Notes: generated by a model not told the origin, from the sequence alone. DNA of 64,000 bases from Pseudomonas sp. S30 (GCF_016518545.1 NZ_JACVTO010000005.1:1-64000), one strand, 5' to 3'; shown: positions 24,061 through 33,481, numbered from the stretch's first letter. Made by a program: numbers and translations.

Positions 24061-26169
24061 ATGCTCTCCAGCAGCTACAACCCCGTCCTGGTCGCGTTTT
24101 CCTTCATCGTCGCCATACTCGCGTCCTACACCGCACTCAAGATGGCCGCCCGGGTCACCAGTTCAAGGGGCAAGGCGGCGGCGTTCTGGCTGGCAGGCGG
24201 CTCCTTCGCCATGGGCTTCGGGATCTGGGCGATGCACTTCATCGGCATGCTCGCGTTCGACCTGCCGATCCCCTTGGGCTACGACGTCCCGCTGACGCTG
24301 CTGTCACTGCTGATCGCGGTGTTCTCCTCGGCGTTCGCCCTGTGGCTGGTGTGCCAGCAGAACCTGCCACACGTACGCCTGGTGCTGGGCGGCTCGCTGA
24401 TGGGCGCCGGTATCGCCGCCATGCACTACACCGGCATGGCTGCCCTGCGGATGCAGCCGAGCGTGATCTACCTGCCCTGGATGTTTGCGTTGTCCATCGT
24501 CATCGCAGTGCTGGCCAGCGTCAGCGCGCTATGGATCGTGTTCCGCCTGCGCAGAAACTCGCGCAGCGAGGCCTGGGCACGGGTGGGCGCGTCGCTGCTC
24601 ATGGGCTGCGCCATCGTCGGCATGCACTACACCGGCATGGCCGCCGCCCAGTTTCCCCTGGGTAGCTACTGCGAAGCGTCCAACAGCGGCATCGACGTCA
24701 AATGGCTGGCAGTGGTGGTGATCACCGTCAGCCTGGCGGTGCTGGCCATCGCGCTGATCGTTTCGGTGCTCGATGTGCGCAGCAACCTGCTGTCGGTCTC
24801 GCTGGACCAGGCCAACAGCGAGCTGCTGCAACTGGCCCTGCACGACAACCTCACCCGCCTGCCCAATCGCCTGCTGCTCAGCGATCGCCTCAATCAGGCG
24901 ATCCACAGGGGCACGCGCAACGAAGGGCGCTTTTCGGTGCTGCTCATGGACCTCGACGGTTTCAAGGCGGTCAACGACGCGTATGGGCATCACGTCGGCG
25001 ACCTCCTGCTGATGGAGGTCTCCGAACGCATCCTGGCCAGCAAGCACCCGGCGGACACGGCTGCGCGACTGGGCGGCGACGAATTCGTGTTTCTCACCCA
25101 GTCCGCCACCCCCGTGCAGGCCGCGCAACTGGCACAGGCCCTGACCGAGGCGATCGGCCGCCCCTACAGCATCGAAGGCCACGCCCTGCACATTTCCGCC
25201 AGCATCGGCATCGCGCTGTTTCCCGATCACGGTCGCAGCGCACGGGAGTTGCTGGTCAATGCCGATGCAGCGATGTACCACGCCAAGGAAAGGGGTCGCG
25301 AGGGCTACTGTTTCTTCGAAAGCACCATGAACAAGAACGCCCACGAGCAGATGCAACTGCACCACGACCTGCGCCAGGCCGTGGAACACGGCGAGTTCGT
25401 CCTGCATTACCAACCCAAGTTCGTCGCCGCCGATGGCTCGATGATCGGCGTCGAGGCCCTGGTGCGCTGGCACAAGCCTGGTGTCGGCCTGGTTCCCCCG
25501 GACCGCTTCCTGCCCCACGCCGAGCGCACGGGCCTGATCGTACCGATCGGCAACTGGGTGATCGACGAAGCCTGCCGGCAGATACGCCATTGGCATGACC
25601 AGGGCCACGGCCACTGGAGCATGGCGGTCAATCTGTCGACCATCCAGCTGGCGCACGCGGACTTGCTCGACGTGATCCGCGGCGCACTGCAGAAATACGC
25701 GCTAGCGCCTCGCCACCTGGTATTGGAAATCACCGAGTCGACGGCCATGCGCAAGGCCGAAGTCAGCCTGGAAATCCTCGAACGCCTGGCCGAACTGGGC
25801 GTGAACATTTCCATCGACGACTTCGGCACGGGCTATTCCAGCCTGCTCTACCTCAAGCGCTTTCCGGCCAACGAACTGAAGATCGACCGCGGCTTCGTCA
25901 AGGAGCTGGTCGAGGGCAACGAGGATGAGGCGATCATCTCGGCGATCATCGCCCTGGGCCGCACCCTGGACATGAAGATCGTCGCCGAGGGTGTGGAAAC
26001 ACCGCAGCAGCAGGCCCTGCTCACCCGCCTGGGCTGCCACGCTCTGCAAGGTTATCTGCTGGGCAGACCGCTGGCCGCCGAACAGCTGCTCGAAAGCCTG
26101 GCCGCCACTGGCAGACTGCGCGGTAGTGATCCCTTCGCCACGAGCGACCCATTCACAGCTTCATGTTGA
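24061..26169 (+). CDS. MHYT-GGDEF-EAL membrane c-di-GMP enzyme (MucR-like)
   Basis: The protein has 702 residues. The N-terminal 245 residues form seven membrane helices with three MHYT motifs (MHFIGML, MHYTGMAALRM, MHYTGMAAAQF), thought to bind copper or sense O2, CO or NO. Residues 255-415 are the diguanylate cyclase domain with intact RLGGDEF near 336-342. Residues 435-690 are the phosphodiesterase domain with intact EAL (GVEALVRW, about 462), NLST, and DDFGTGYSS loop 6. Both active sites look usable. It resembles P. aeruginosa MucR (alginate regulation) in order and size. Its 3' end overlaps the convergent TonB-receptor gene by 17 bp. Confidence 0.93.
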   Translation: MLSSSYNPVLVAFSFIVAILASYTALKMAARVTSSRGKAAAFWLAGGSFAMGFGIWAMHFIGMLAFDLPIPLGYDVPLTLLSLLIAVFSSAFALWLVCQQNLPHVRLVLGGSLMGAGIAAMHYTGMAALRMQPSVIYLPWMFALSIVIAVLASVSALWIVFRLRRNSRSEAWARVGASLLMGCAIVGMHYTGMAAAQFPLGSYCEASNSGIDVKWLAVVVITVSLAVLAIALIVSVLDVRSNLLSVSLDQANSELLQLALHDNLTRLPNRLLLSDRLNQAIHRGTRNEGRFSVLLMDLDGFKAVNDAYGHHVGDLLLMEVSERILASKHPADTAARLGGDEFVFLTQSATPVQAAQLAQALTEAIGRPYSIEGHALHISASIGIALFPDHGRSARELLVNADAAMYHAKERGREGYCFFESTMNKNAHEQMQLHHDLRQAVEHGEFVLHYQPKFVAADGSMIGVEALVRWHKPGVGLVPPDRFLPHAERTGLIVPIGNWVIDEACRQIRHWHDQGHGHWSMAVNLSTIQLAHADLLDVIRGALQKYALAPRHLVLEITESTAMRKAEVSLEILERLAELGVNISIDDFGTGYSSLLYLKRFPANELKIDRGFVKELVEGNEDEAIISAIIALGRTLDMKIVAEGVETPQQQALLTRLGCHALQGYLLGRPLAAEQLLESLAATGRLRGSDPFATSDPFTASC

Positions 26170-28213
26170 GCGAGACGAAGGCCGAGCGCCCCGGCGCGGG
26201 TGAGAACATGGCCTGATCGTCGCCGCCCCAGAAGAAGTTGTCGTACCACACGTACTCGTACTGGCGATCCAGCAGGTTCTTGACCTGCACATCGACACTG
26301 GTGGACGGGCTGATGCGATAGCTGACACTGGCGTCCACCACCACGAAGCCGCCGTACCGGCCCTGCTCGTTGAGCTCGTCGATGTAGTAGCTGCCCTGCG
26401 CCCGGCCTTGCATGCCGAACTTCCAGTCGTCGTCGTAACGGTAGTCCACACCGAGGTTGCTGATGTAGCGCGGCGTGGAAAAGACATCCTTCCCGGACAA
26501 CGACTGGCCATTGGCGGCAAAGGCCTTGACCACCTTGGCCTCCTGTATGGCATGGGAGGCCCAGACCGTCCACTGCTCGTCCAACTGTGCGCTCACTTGC
26601 AGGTCGACGCCACGTCGGCGGGTTTCGCCCAGGCCGACCGTGGTGCCAGTACTGGGCATGTTGGCCACCTCATCGGTGGCATCCTGTTGCCACACCGCGA
26701 CACGTGCCTGCGCCCCGGCGAACGGTTGGAACTTGATGCCCACCTCCTTGCCGGTGTTGATCGACGGATCATAGGACGCCTGCCCAGGTGTCATGTAGGC
26801 CGGCGCGGTAGAACCTGTGAGTATCTGGAAGGTGCGCCCCCAGTTGGCATACAGATCGATCTCTGGGGTAAGACTGTAGATGACGCTGAGCTTGGGCTGA
26901 CGAATCCAGCCGTAATCCTGCAGGGAGGCCTTGGCGCCGCCGAGCAGCTCGGTGTTGCCGGAAAATTTGTCGACGCGCATGGCCGGGATGATCTTCAGCG
27001 CCTCGGTTGGCTGTATCACCGCCTGCACATAACCCCCGAGGTTGCGCAGGGTATAGCTGTCGTCGTTCTGCACGCGGGCGGGCGTGGCATGGAAATCGGT
27101 GGGCACACCGTAGCTGTAGCGCAGGCGGCGGTACGCGTTGTCCTGCTCCTCGAAATTGAGGCCGCCATCCAGCGTGAGCAGGTCGTTGGCGCGCCAGGTG
27201 AGATTGCCGAGCATGCCGCGCTGCTGCTCGTCCCACTGCCGACGCTGGCGCGGCGCATTGCCTGGCCGGTAGTCGGTGAAGGTCACGGTGCGATCGTCGT
27301 TGTAGCTGTTGTAGTAGAGCTTGCTGCTCAGGCTCAGGTCGTCGTCGATCTGCCAGTCGCTGTGCAGACTCAGCTGCTTCATGTCGCGATCATCGCCATC
27401 GTTGGCGTTCTTGTCCGGCGATTGGTTGCGGCTGGCGTGCAATTGATCGCGGGTGAGAAAGCCCGGCTCCTGCGCCTGGTGATGATAAAGCCGCGCGATC
27501 AGCCCGACCCGGAAGTTCTGATCGTCGTTGCTGACGAACCACTTGCCCCCGAGTGAATACTTGTTGGAGTTACCGTGATCCCGTTCGCCGTCGCTGTCCT
27601 GCTTGGCAAGCAGGTAGTTCTGGGCGAAGTTGCCTTCTTCGTGCCCGAGCGCCAGCTGCACCTCACGGGTATTGAAACTGCCGTAGGTGACGCGGCTGTC
27701 CGCATAGTTGCCGCCCTGGCGGGTGACGAAGTTGATGTTGCCGGCGATGTTGTGCAACCCGTAACGGGGGTCGTTGGTACCACGCACGACTTCGATGTAC
27801 TCGATGTCCAGCGGAAAGACCATGTCGATGAACCGCTGGTTGCCGCTGTTGACGTTGCTCGGAACGCCATCGATCAGCGTCTTGATGCCGTTGATGTAGC
27901 CTTCGCCGTTGAACGCACGAAAGCTGACCTTGCCCGATTCCGCGCCCTGCCCGGTTTCGGTCAGCTGGATGCCGGGCATCTGCCCCAGCAGCTGCCAGCT
28001 GTTCATCACGTTCTTGTCCTGCACCTGGTCGGCGCCCAGCACGTCGACCGATGTCAGCACGTTCTCCGTGCTCAAGGCCGTGGCCGACGCGGTCGAGGCC
28101 TGAGTGATGTTCACATCGCCCAGGATGATGGTCGAATTGCCTGAGGCATCGGCGAACAGGTCGGGGGAGACCATGGCCGTGAAAATGGCAAGCGAGGCCG
28201 GGGTGAATCGCAT
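26153..28213 (-). CDS. TonB-dependent outer-membrane receptor, probably zinc-regulated
   Basis: The protein has 686 residues with a short signal peptide (MRFTPASLAIFTAMVSPDLFA). The plug region includes LLGQMPGIQLTETGQG, FRAFNGEGYINGIKTLIDG and IEVVRGTNDPRYGLHNIAGNIN. The barrel follows and ends in FVSLNMKL, a terminal strand without the classical final Phe. It differs from siderophore receptors by lacking the VPQSISVV signature. A near-perfect Zur box lies 86 bp upstream, so it probably imports zinc or a zinc-carrying compound when zinc is scarce, as known for several Zur-controlled receptors of P. aeruginosa. The metal assignment is inference from the operator. Confidence 0.88.
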   Translation of the reverse strand: MRFTPASLAIFTAMVSPDLFADASGNSTIILGDVNITQASTASATALSTENVLTSVDVLGADQVQDKNVMNSWQLLGQMPGIQLTETGQGAESGKVSFRAFNGEGYINGIKTLIDGVPSNVNSGNQRFIDMVFPLDIEYIEVVRGTNDPRYGLHNIAGNINFVTRQGGNYADSRVTYGSFNTREVQLALGHEEGNFAQNYLLAKQDSDGERDHGNSNKYSLGGKWFVSNDDQNFRVGLIARLYHHQAQEPGFLTRDQLHASRNQSPDKNANDGDDRDMKQLSLHSDWQIDDDLSLSSKLYYNSYNDDRTVTFTDYRPGNAPRQRRQWDEQQRGMLGNLTWRANDLLTLDGGLNFEEQDNAYRRLRYSYGVPTDFHATPARVQNDDSYTLRNLGGYVQAVIQPTEALKIIPAMRVDKFSGNTELLGGAKASLQDYGWIRQPKLSVIYSLTPEIDLYANWGRTFQILTGSTAPAYMTPGQASYDPSINTGKEVGIKFQPFAGAQARVAVWQQDATDEVANMPSTGTTVGLGETRRRGVDLQVSAQLDEQWTVWASHAIQEAKVVKAFAANGQSLSGKDVFSTPRYISNLGVDYRYDDDWKFGMQGRAQGSYYIDELNEQGRYGGFVVVDASVSYRISPSTSVDVQVKNLLDRQYEYVWYDNFFWGGDDQAMFSPAPGRSAFVSLNMKL

Positions 28214-28298
28214 GGAAGCTCCTGAAGCGCAGGGTAACGGGGGCGGGCTATACCCACGGAGGAAATGGGCAGGTCTGCGCCCGCCTCAACAAAAATAC

Positions 28299-28311
28299 GT
28301 TATATCATAAC
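28299..28311. promoter_or_regulatory. Zur-like zinc repressor box
   Basis: GTTATATCATAAC is a palindrome of GTTAT-N3-ATAAC. It differs at one position from the gammaproteobacterial Zur core GTTATA-N-TATAAC. It lies in AT-rich promoter-like DNA 86 bp upstream of the TonB-receptor start. Confidence 0.65.
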
Positions 28312-28511
28312 TTCAAAGTATTGATACATTTTGCCTTATCCAGAAACATTTGCCTGAGACCCAGCAGAAGAGCATAAGCACACAACTAGTGCTCGCCCGA
28401 CGATGCGTGTAGATTGCGCCATGTTTTAGCCATCTGCCTGTAAGCCTGGCAACACCGCGATGGCGACTATCGCCACCAGTTGACCGACCTATCTCATGCC
28501 GGACGTAACCT

Positions 28512-30062
28512 ATGCCTCACTTGTCGCCTGACGAAATCGTACGTGCCGCGCTGCAGATTTCGCATACCCGGTTGCGCAGACAACATGAACTGGTCGTCGG
28601 CTTCGCCGTGGACTCGCTCGGCTTCACCCACCTCGATGAGCTGCTGACGCAAGCCTGCGCCATCGCCGCCGCAGGCATGCACACCCCCTACGCCAAGATT
28701 CTCCAGCCCAGTGACGACCCCGCGGTCTTGCGGCTGACCCACGGCGTGGGCTGGGCGCCCGCCGACATCGGTAGCGCCACGGTCGGAGGTGATGAGGCCA
28801 GCCCCGCAGGCTACGCCTTCACCACCAGCCGACCGGTGATTTCCAATCACCTGGGCCAGGAGCTGAGGTTCAGGACCCCTGCCCTGCTGCACCAGTACGG
28901 CATCGAGCGGGCCGTCAACGTACCGATACGCGGCACCGCTGGTACCTTCGGCGTACTGGAAGCGGACAGCCGCGACGGCGATGATTTCATCGAAAGCGAC
29001 GTGGTGTTTCTCGAAGGCCTGGCGAACATCATCTCGCTGACCGTCGAGCGCCTGGCCGCCAAAGAAGAGGCCGACACGCCCCACACTTATTCCGAAAGTG
29101 TGCTCAACGCCAGCCCCGACTGCGTGAAGATCCTCTCGCGCAGCGGCGAGGTGGAGTTTTTCAACGAGGCCGGACTGTGCCGCATGCAGATCCCCAGCCT
29201 CACAGACATCGCTGGCAAGCACTGGGTCGAGCTGTGGCCCGAGAGCTCAAAGCCGGTGATCGAAGACGCCCTGGTGCGGGTCAACCGGGGTGAATCGGTG
29301 CGTTTCGAGTCCTTCTGCCCGACCGCCCAGAACGAGCCCAGGTGGTGGGACGTCACGGCAGCACCAGTGCTCGACCGGCAGGGCGAGATCGACAAGATCA
29401 TCGCCGTCTCGCGGGACATCACCGATCGCCATGAGCAGGAAGTGCGCTTCGCCGAACTGATCGAAACTCAGAACACCAAACTCACCGAGAGCGGCCTGCA
29501 CGTGGCCGAGACCCACCACCGGGTGAAGAACAGCCTGCACCTGGTCAACAGCCTGTTACTGCTGCAGGCCAACCTGGCCGTCGAGGAAGCCGTGCAGACC
29601 CAGTTGCAGATCGCCGCCAATCGGGTGATGACCATCGCCAACGTCCACGAGCATCTCTATCAGGACGCTCACTGCGAAGCCATGAGCGCGCCGGACTACC
29701 TGCGCTCGTTGCTCAGTGACATCAGGAAGGCATTCGGCGAGCCGGATATCGAATGGCTGGTCGACCCCTTCGTCCTGCCGCCGGAACGCATGGCACCATT
29801 GGGTCTGGTGGTCTCGGAGCTGGTCACCAACGCCCTGAAATACGGGCGCGGCAAGATCACCGTGAGGATCGAGCGCGACGGTGCCGATGCGCGGGTCACC
29901 GTCACCGATGAAGGCACCGGATTTCCCGAGTCCTACCCGAAGCCGAGCGGCACCGGCTTGGGCATGCGCCTGGTGAAAAGCTACTCGGGGTACGGAGACC
30001 AGGCGATCACCCTGGATCGCTCGCGCGGCCTGAGCAGCATCCAGGTACGTTTCAGGCTCTGA
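28512..30062 (+). CDS. Cytosolic GAF-PAS sensor histidine kinase (HisKA_2 type)
   Basis: The protein has 516 residues with no membrane segment. Residues 25-185 are a GAF domain (HLDELLTQACAIAAAGM, NVPIRGTAGTFGVLEADSRD). Residues 193-320 are a PAS domain (VLNASPDCVKILSRSGEVEFFNEAG, ending in VSRDITDRHEQE). Residues 325-400 are a HisKA_2 phosphoacceptor region with ETHHRVKNSLHLVNSLLLLQ, His near 334, and residues 415-515 an ATPase domain (SELVTNALKYGRGK, VTDEGTGFPE, GTGLGMRLV). This architecture is typical of soluble signal-sensing kinases, including general-stress and light-related ones. No response regulator lies next to it, so its partner is elsewhere. Confidence 0.9.
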   Translation: MPHLSPDEIVRAALQISHTRLRRQHELVVGFAVDSLGFTHLDELLTQACAIAAAGMHTPYAKILQPSDDPAVLRLTHGVGWAPADIGSATVGGDEASPAGYAFTTSRPVISNHLGQELRFRTPALLHQYGIERAVNVPIRGTAGTFGVLEADSRDGDDFIESDVVFLEGLANIISLTVERLAAKEEADTPHTYSESVLNASPDCVKILSRSGEVEFFNEAGLCRMQIPSLTDIAGKHWVELWPESSKPVIEDALVRVNRGESVRFESFCPTAQNEPRWWDVTAAPVLDRQGEIDKIIAVSRDITDRHEQEVRFAELIETQNTKLTESGLHVAETHHRVKNSLHLVNSLLLLQANLAVEEAVQTQLQIAANRVMTIANVHEHLYQDAHCEAMSAPDYLRSLLSDIRKAFGEPDIEWLVDPFVLPPERMAPLGLVVSELVTNALKYGRGKITVRIERDGADARVTVTDEGTGFPESYPKPSGTGLGMRLVKSYSGYGDQAITLDRSRGLSSIQVRFRL

Positions 30063-30107
30063 CAGGTACGGGGTCGGCGCAGGCGCTCGAACGCTTCCCG
30101 CCAAGGT

Positions 30108-30407
30108 TCAAACGCTCGTGCCGAACCAGATCCCGTAGAACATCAGGACACTGCCCAGCGCTGCCAGGCAGCGGACGAACACCCACAGGCCGGCGCCATA
30201 CCTGACGCCCAGGCCGCGAAGCCTGGCGGCGTTCTCGGGCGTGTTGTGTCGCTCATGAAAATTCATGATCGCGTCGAACACTACGCGCAGCGCCACTACG
30301 AACAACTTCGCCATCAATAACGCCATGAGCGAGGCCGGCACCAGCAGTGTCAACGCTCGCGCCGTCTGGCGGTCTATGAGGGACGACGACTTCGCCAGCA
30401 GCGCCAC
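30108..30407 (-). CDS. Small membrane protein of unknown function
   Basis: The frame has 99 residues with a GTG start at 30407, directly after the stop of the gene upstream. It has two hydrophobic segments (about 20-45, ALTLLVPASLMALLMAKLFVVAL, and 75-95, WVFVRCLAALGSVLMFYGIWF) separated by a charged loop (NFHERHNTPENAARLRGLG). No family is recognised. Its tight coupling to the upstream membrane-protein gene supports a real two-gene unit. Confidence 0.5.
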   Translation of the reverse strand: MALLAKSSSLIDRQTARALTLLVPASLMALLMAKLFVVALRVVFDAIMNFHERHNTPENAARLRGLGVRYGAGLWVFVRCLAALGSVLMFYGIWFGTSV

Positions 30408-30635
30408 TCACAGCGCCAAGAGGAAGGCACCCGCCAGCACCGCCAGGCATTGCAGACCGAATCTTCGCCATTGGCGTTTTCCAAACCGGTCCGTACACGC
30501 AAAGAGATACATCAGTGTCGATACGACGCACAACATGAATCCCGCCCACTTCATTGACTTGAAGGTCCCAGGGAAGCAAATTTCATCAGCATCGCCCTTC
30601 TTCAGCCAATCGTATTCAAACAGTCGCGCTTTCAT
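30408..30635 (-). CDS. Small membrane protein, partner of the preceding entry
   Basis: From ATG 30635 (MKARLFEYDWLKKGDADEIC) the frame gives 75 residues with two membrane helices (about 30-47, GFMLCVVSTLMYLFAC, and 60-75). A longer frame up to 30725 contains less coding-like sequence. No family is recognised. Its stop is immediately followed by the GTG of the next gene. Base composition is lower in GC than its neighbours, which may mean recent acquisition. Confidence 0.45.
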   Translation of the reverse strand: MKARLFEYDWLKKGDADEICFPGTFKSMKWAGFMLCVVSTLMYLFACTDRFGKRQWRRFGLQCLAVLAGAFLLAL

Positions 30636-30916
30636 CAACTTACTTATTGACGAGGGTTCCGGACAATATCGACAGGCCGACGCCGCTCTCTGCGTGGACC
30701 GCGTTGAGTGCCAAACCATCGACACCCGATGGACATATGCCGCCAGTCATTTCGCCAAGCGCCGCACCTCGATCACGTTAAATAATACCCGCTCCAGCCA
30801 CAACTAACCCACCCTATCTCCAACCCGCACGAGCCGCGCCTCGCCGCCATGGCGCAGATCAGCTCGACACCTGCAAAGCCCTGCCCATCAAGGCTTAAAC
30901 TATTTTTCATGCCGAC

Positions 30917-30950
30917 CTTAAGCATCCCTTAAGAAACCCCGCACTAAGAT
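30917..30950 (+). promoter_or_regulatory. PmrA box and promoter of the speD2-speE2-pmrAB operon
   Basis: CTTAAG (30917-30922) and CTTAAG (30928-30933) are exact direct half-sites with a 5-bp spacer, the PmrA recognition pattern. A -10-like TAAGAT follows at 30945-30950, placing the second half-site across the -35 region, as expected for an activated promoter. The speD2 start is at 30991. This predicts that PmrA activates its own operon. Confidence 0.8.
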
Positions 30951-30990
30951 TCTCCCCGCACTCACACCCTACCTCGAATGGTAAACGTCC

Positions 30991-31476
30991 ATGTTGAACG
31001 AACACTCAGAAATTCATTCGAACTCTGCGCTTGGAAAGCAACTGGTCATCGAACTTTACGACTGTAACGACGCGCGCTTCGACGATATCAAATGGATCGA
31101 AGACAGCATGTTGCAAGCCGCGCGTGAAGCCAGGGCTACCATCATAACTTCCACGTTCCACAAGTTCAGCCCGATCGGTATTTCCGGCGTGGTGGTGATC
31201 GCCGAGTCGCATCTGGCCATCCACACCTGGCCCGAGTTCAAATACGCCGCCATCGATGTGTTCACCTGCGGCGACGTCCTCGACGGTGCCCAGGCAGTAC
31301 GCGTGCTGAGCGAGCGCCTGGGCAGCCAGCGGCACATCATCTCGAGCATGGACCGCGGCCTGGAAGGCCATCGGGTCGGCATGGTCAACCGCACCCTCAA
31401 TGGCGCCGGCGCGATCAACGACGACAGCCCCACGCTGCGCTGGGCCATCGGCTCGGAGCTCGGGAGCGCACGATGA
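30991..31476 (+). CDS. speD2: S-adenosylmethionine decarboxylase, pyruvoyl type
   Basis: The protein has 161 residues. It shows the bacterial class 1B AdoMetDC core: LGKQLVIELYDCN, the self-cleavage site AES-HLAIHTWPE (Glu72-Ser73, Ser becoming the pyruvoyl group), the catalytic Cys in DVFTCGD, and SSMDRG. It makes decarboxylated AdoMet, the aminopropyl donor for spermidine. The gene order (then speE2, a PA4775-like gene, pmrA, pmrB) matches P. aeruginosa PA4773-PA4777, where these genes make surface polyamines during low-magnesium stress. Its last codons overlap speE2 by 4 nt. Confidence 0.92.
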   Translation: MLNEHSEIHSNSALGKQLVIELYDCNDARFDDIKWIEDSMLQAAREARATIITSTFHKFSPIGISGVVVIAESHLAIHTWPEFKYAAIDVFTCGDVLDGAQAVRVLSERLGSQRHIISSMDRGLEGHRVGMVNRTLNGAGAINDDSPTLRWAIGSELGSAR

Positions 31477-32600
31477 GCCAGTTCGCCGAACGCTCTGCGC
31501 CCCTCCAGGAGATCGACTCCACCCGCCAGGACGTCGACCTCAGGTACCTCGTGCCCGAACACGTGGCCTGCACCCTGCCCGCCCTGCCGCCAAATCACTT
31601 CTATTTCTATCCGCCCGATCCGGCCAAGGAAGGCGACAGCGCCATCACGGCGCTGGAAAACAGCGACCTGTTCGACAGCTACCTCTACGGCGTGCGCCGC
31701 GTGCTGCACCAGGGGCGCACGGCCTGGCAGAACGTGCTCATCGCCGACACCTACAACTATGGCCGCATTTTGATGATCGATGGTGCGATCCAGAGCGCGG
31801 CCAGCGACGAGTCGCTCTACCACGAATTGCTGGTGCAGCCGGCGATGCTCGCCCATGACGAACCGCGCGACGTGCTGATCATCGGCGGCGGCGAAGGCGC
31901 CACCCTGCGCGAAGTGCTGTCCCACGCCAGCGTGCGGCGCGCGGTGATGGTCGACCTGGACCAGGAACTGGTAGAGCTGTGTCGAACCCACCTGTTCCAG
32001 TGGCACCAGGGTGCCTTCGACGACCCTCGCTGCACATTGGTGGGCGCCGATGGCAGGGCCTATCTGGAGAACGACCCGTCGCTCTACGACGTGGTCATCA
32101 TCGACGTGGTGGACATGCTCGACAACGGTCCGGCACAGGCCCTCTACACCCGTCAGTTCTACGAACTGCTGCACTCGCGCCTGCGTCCCGGTGGCGTGGT
32201 GGCCGTGCAAGGCCTGGAGTTCTCCCACAGCGACGACAAGCCTCATGCTGCACTGGCCCGTACGCTGCGCAGCGTGTTCAGCCAGGTCCACAGCTACCGC
32301 GCGGCAGTGCCTTCGTTCCTCGCCTCCTGGGGCTTCCTGCTCGCCTCGGACTGGGTCGATCCTGCCCAATGGCACGCGCACGAAGTGGACCGGCGCGTCG
32401 AGCGCAAGCTCGGCCCCCACTGGCTCGATCACCTCGATGGCGACTACCTCAAGGCCTGTTTCGTCATGGACAAGGAAACGCGTTTCCTGATGGCTCAGCC
32501 CGGTCCGCTGCTGGAAGATGGCGTGGCCTTCATCGCGCCGCCCGACATCGAGGAAATCGAGTTCGGCCCAACACAGTTGCCTGCATTGAAGGCCTACTGA
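31473..32600 (+). CDS. speE2: Spermidine synthase (polyamine aminopropyltransferase)
   Basis: The protein has 375 residues, longer than ordinary SpeE (about 285) because of an N-terminal extension of about 70 residues (QDVDLRYLVPEHVACTLPALPP). The transferase core carries GRILMIDGAIQSAASDES, DVLIIGGGEGATLREVL (AdoMet-type site) and VMVDLDQELVELC, then the catalytic region DVVIIDVVDMLDNGPAQALY (typical enzymes have DSTDP here). It should transfer aminopropyl from decarboxylated AdoMet to putrescine and release methylthioadenosine. It overlaps speD2 (ATGA) and is followed after 1 bp by the next gene. Confidence 0.9.
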   Translation: MSQFAERSAPLQEIDSTRQDVDLRYLVPEHVACTLPALPPNHFYFYPPDPAKEGDSAITALENSDLFDSYLYGVRRVLHQGRTAWQNVLIADTYNYGRILMIDGAIQSAASDESLYHELLVQPAMLAHDEPRDVLIIGGGEGATLREVLSHASVRRAVMVDLDQELVELCRTHLFQWHQGAFDDPRCTLVGADGRAYLENDPSLYDVVIIDVVDMLDNGPAQALYTRQFYELLHSRLRPGGVVAVQGLEFSHSDDKPHAALARTLRSVFSQVHSYRAAVPSFLASWGFLLASDWVDPAQWHAHEVDRRVERKLGPHWLDHLDGDYLKACFVMDKETRFLMAQPGPLLEDGVAFIAPPDIEEIEFGPTQLPALKAY

Positions 32601-32601
32601 A

Positions 32602-33465
32602 ATGGTCGCTCCGCACGCCGAACAGGGGCGCGAGCCGACGCCCTCTGGCACCTGCATCCTGCATCGGGTGACCTTCACGCCCGGCGCAGCGCCGCGCGAT
32701 CAGGCCGCACGTTGCCTGGTGCAGTTCGAGGACCCCCACCCGGCGTACGCAGTCCTGCTGGAGCGTTCCCCCCTGGCGCACATGCAGGCGCTCCCTGAAG
32801 ACGTGGCCCGGGACGACCTGCTGATGGTATTCGCCAGCGCGGGGCTACAGACCAGCCACGCCTGGCGCCAGACCCTGGAAGCCTGGATCAGGGCCGACGA
32901 CGATGTCGATCAGCCAACCCTGGAGACGATGTCGTTCGGCGAGCGCATACTGTGGCGACCAGGCCGGGCGCTGATCATCGGCAACCCCGAGCGCTGCGAG
33001 GAGCTGCTGGCCGGGATCGTCGCTTTCAGCTGGTACGAAGGCTGCCTGCGTGGCCTGGAAACGGACATCGCTGCATTCTGGTCCACGGCGGATGACGACA
33101 TCGAGCTGACCCACATGCCCTGCAAGCGGCATCAGGCCCGGTCGAGCCACGTCGATGCCTGCGTGACGCGCACCACGCGCTGGCGCATGGCCTATACCCG
33201 TCTGGAAACCTGCCTGGAAAAAGCGCCCACGCGGCTCAGCAGTGCGGTGCGCAGGCTCTACAATGAACTGGCCATGCAGACCGACGTGCATGACCGGCTG
33301 GTCAGCCTCGACGACCGCATCGAAGTGCTGCAGGACCTGTACGAACTGGCCACGGACCGCCTCAGCGAGCACCGTCACGTCATCCAGGAGTTGCGGGTGG
33401 AATGGCTGATCGTGGCGCTGCTGCTGGTCGAAGCCGCCTTGAGTGTCTGGCAATGGTTAACGTAG
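32602..33465 (+). CDS. PA4775-like protein with C-terminal membrane anchor (RMD1/DUF155-like tail)
   Basis: The protein has 287 residues. The N-terminal 180 residues are soluble and not recognised. The C-terminal part (about 195-287) has RLETCLEKAPTRLSSAVRRLYNELAM, the DDRIEVLQDLYELATDRLSEHRHVIQ helix and a final membrane helix EWLIVALLLVEAALSVW, the layout of RMD1/DUF155-family tails. It lies between speE2 and pmrA in the same order as PA4775 of P. aeruginosa. A membrane role in polyamine display or PmrB signalling is possible; the function is unknown. Confidence 0.8.
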   Translation: MVAPHAEQGREPTPSGTCILHRVTFTPGAAPRDQAARCLVQFEDPHPAYAVLLERSPLAHMQALPEDVARDDLLMVFASAGLQTSHAWRQTLEAWIRADDDVDQPTLETMSFGERILWRPGRALIIGNPERCEELLAGIVAFSWYEGCLRGLETDIAAFWSTADDDIELTHMPCKRHQARSSHVDACVTRTTRWRMAYTRLETCLEKAPTRLSSAVRRLYNELAMQTDVHDRLVSLDDRIEVLQDLYELATDRLSEHRHVIQELRVEWLIVALLLVEAALSVWQWLT

Positions 33466-33481
33466 CGAAGAAGGCTCGAGC

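Noticed and set aside
31056-32678. A 540-codon minus-strand frame across speD2 and speE2
   Set aside because: Antisense shadow of two enzymes with intact catalytic motifs.
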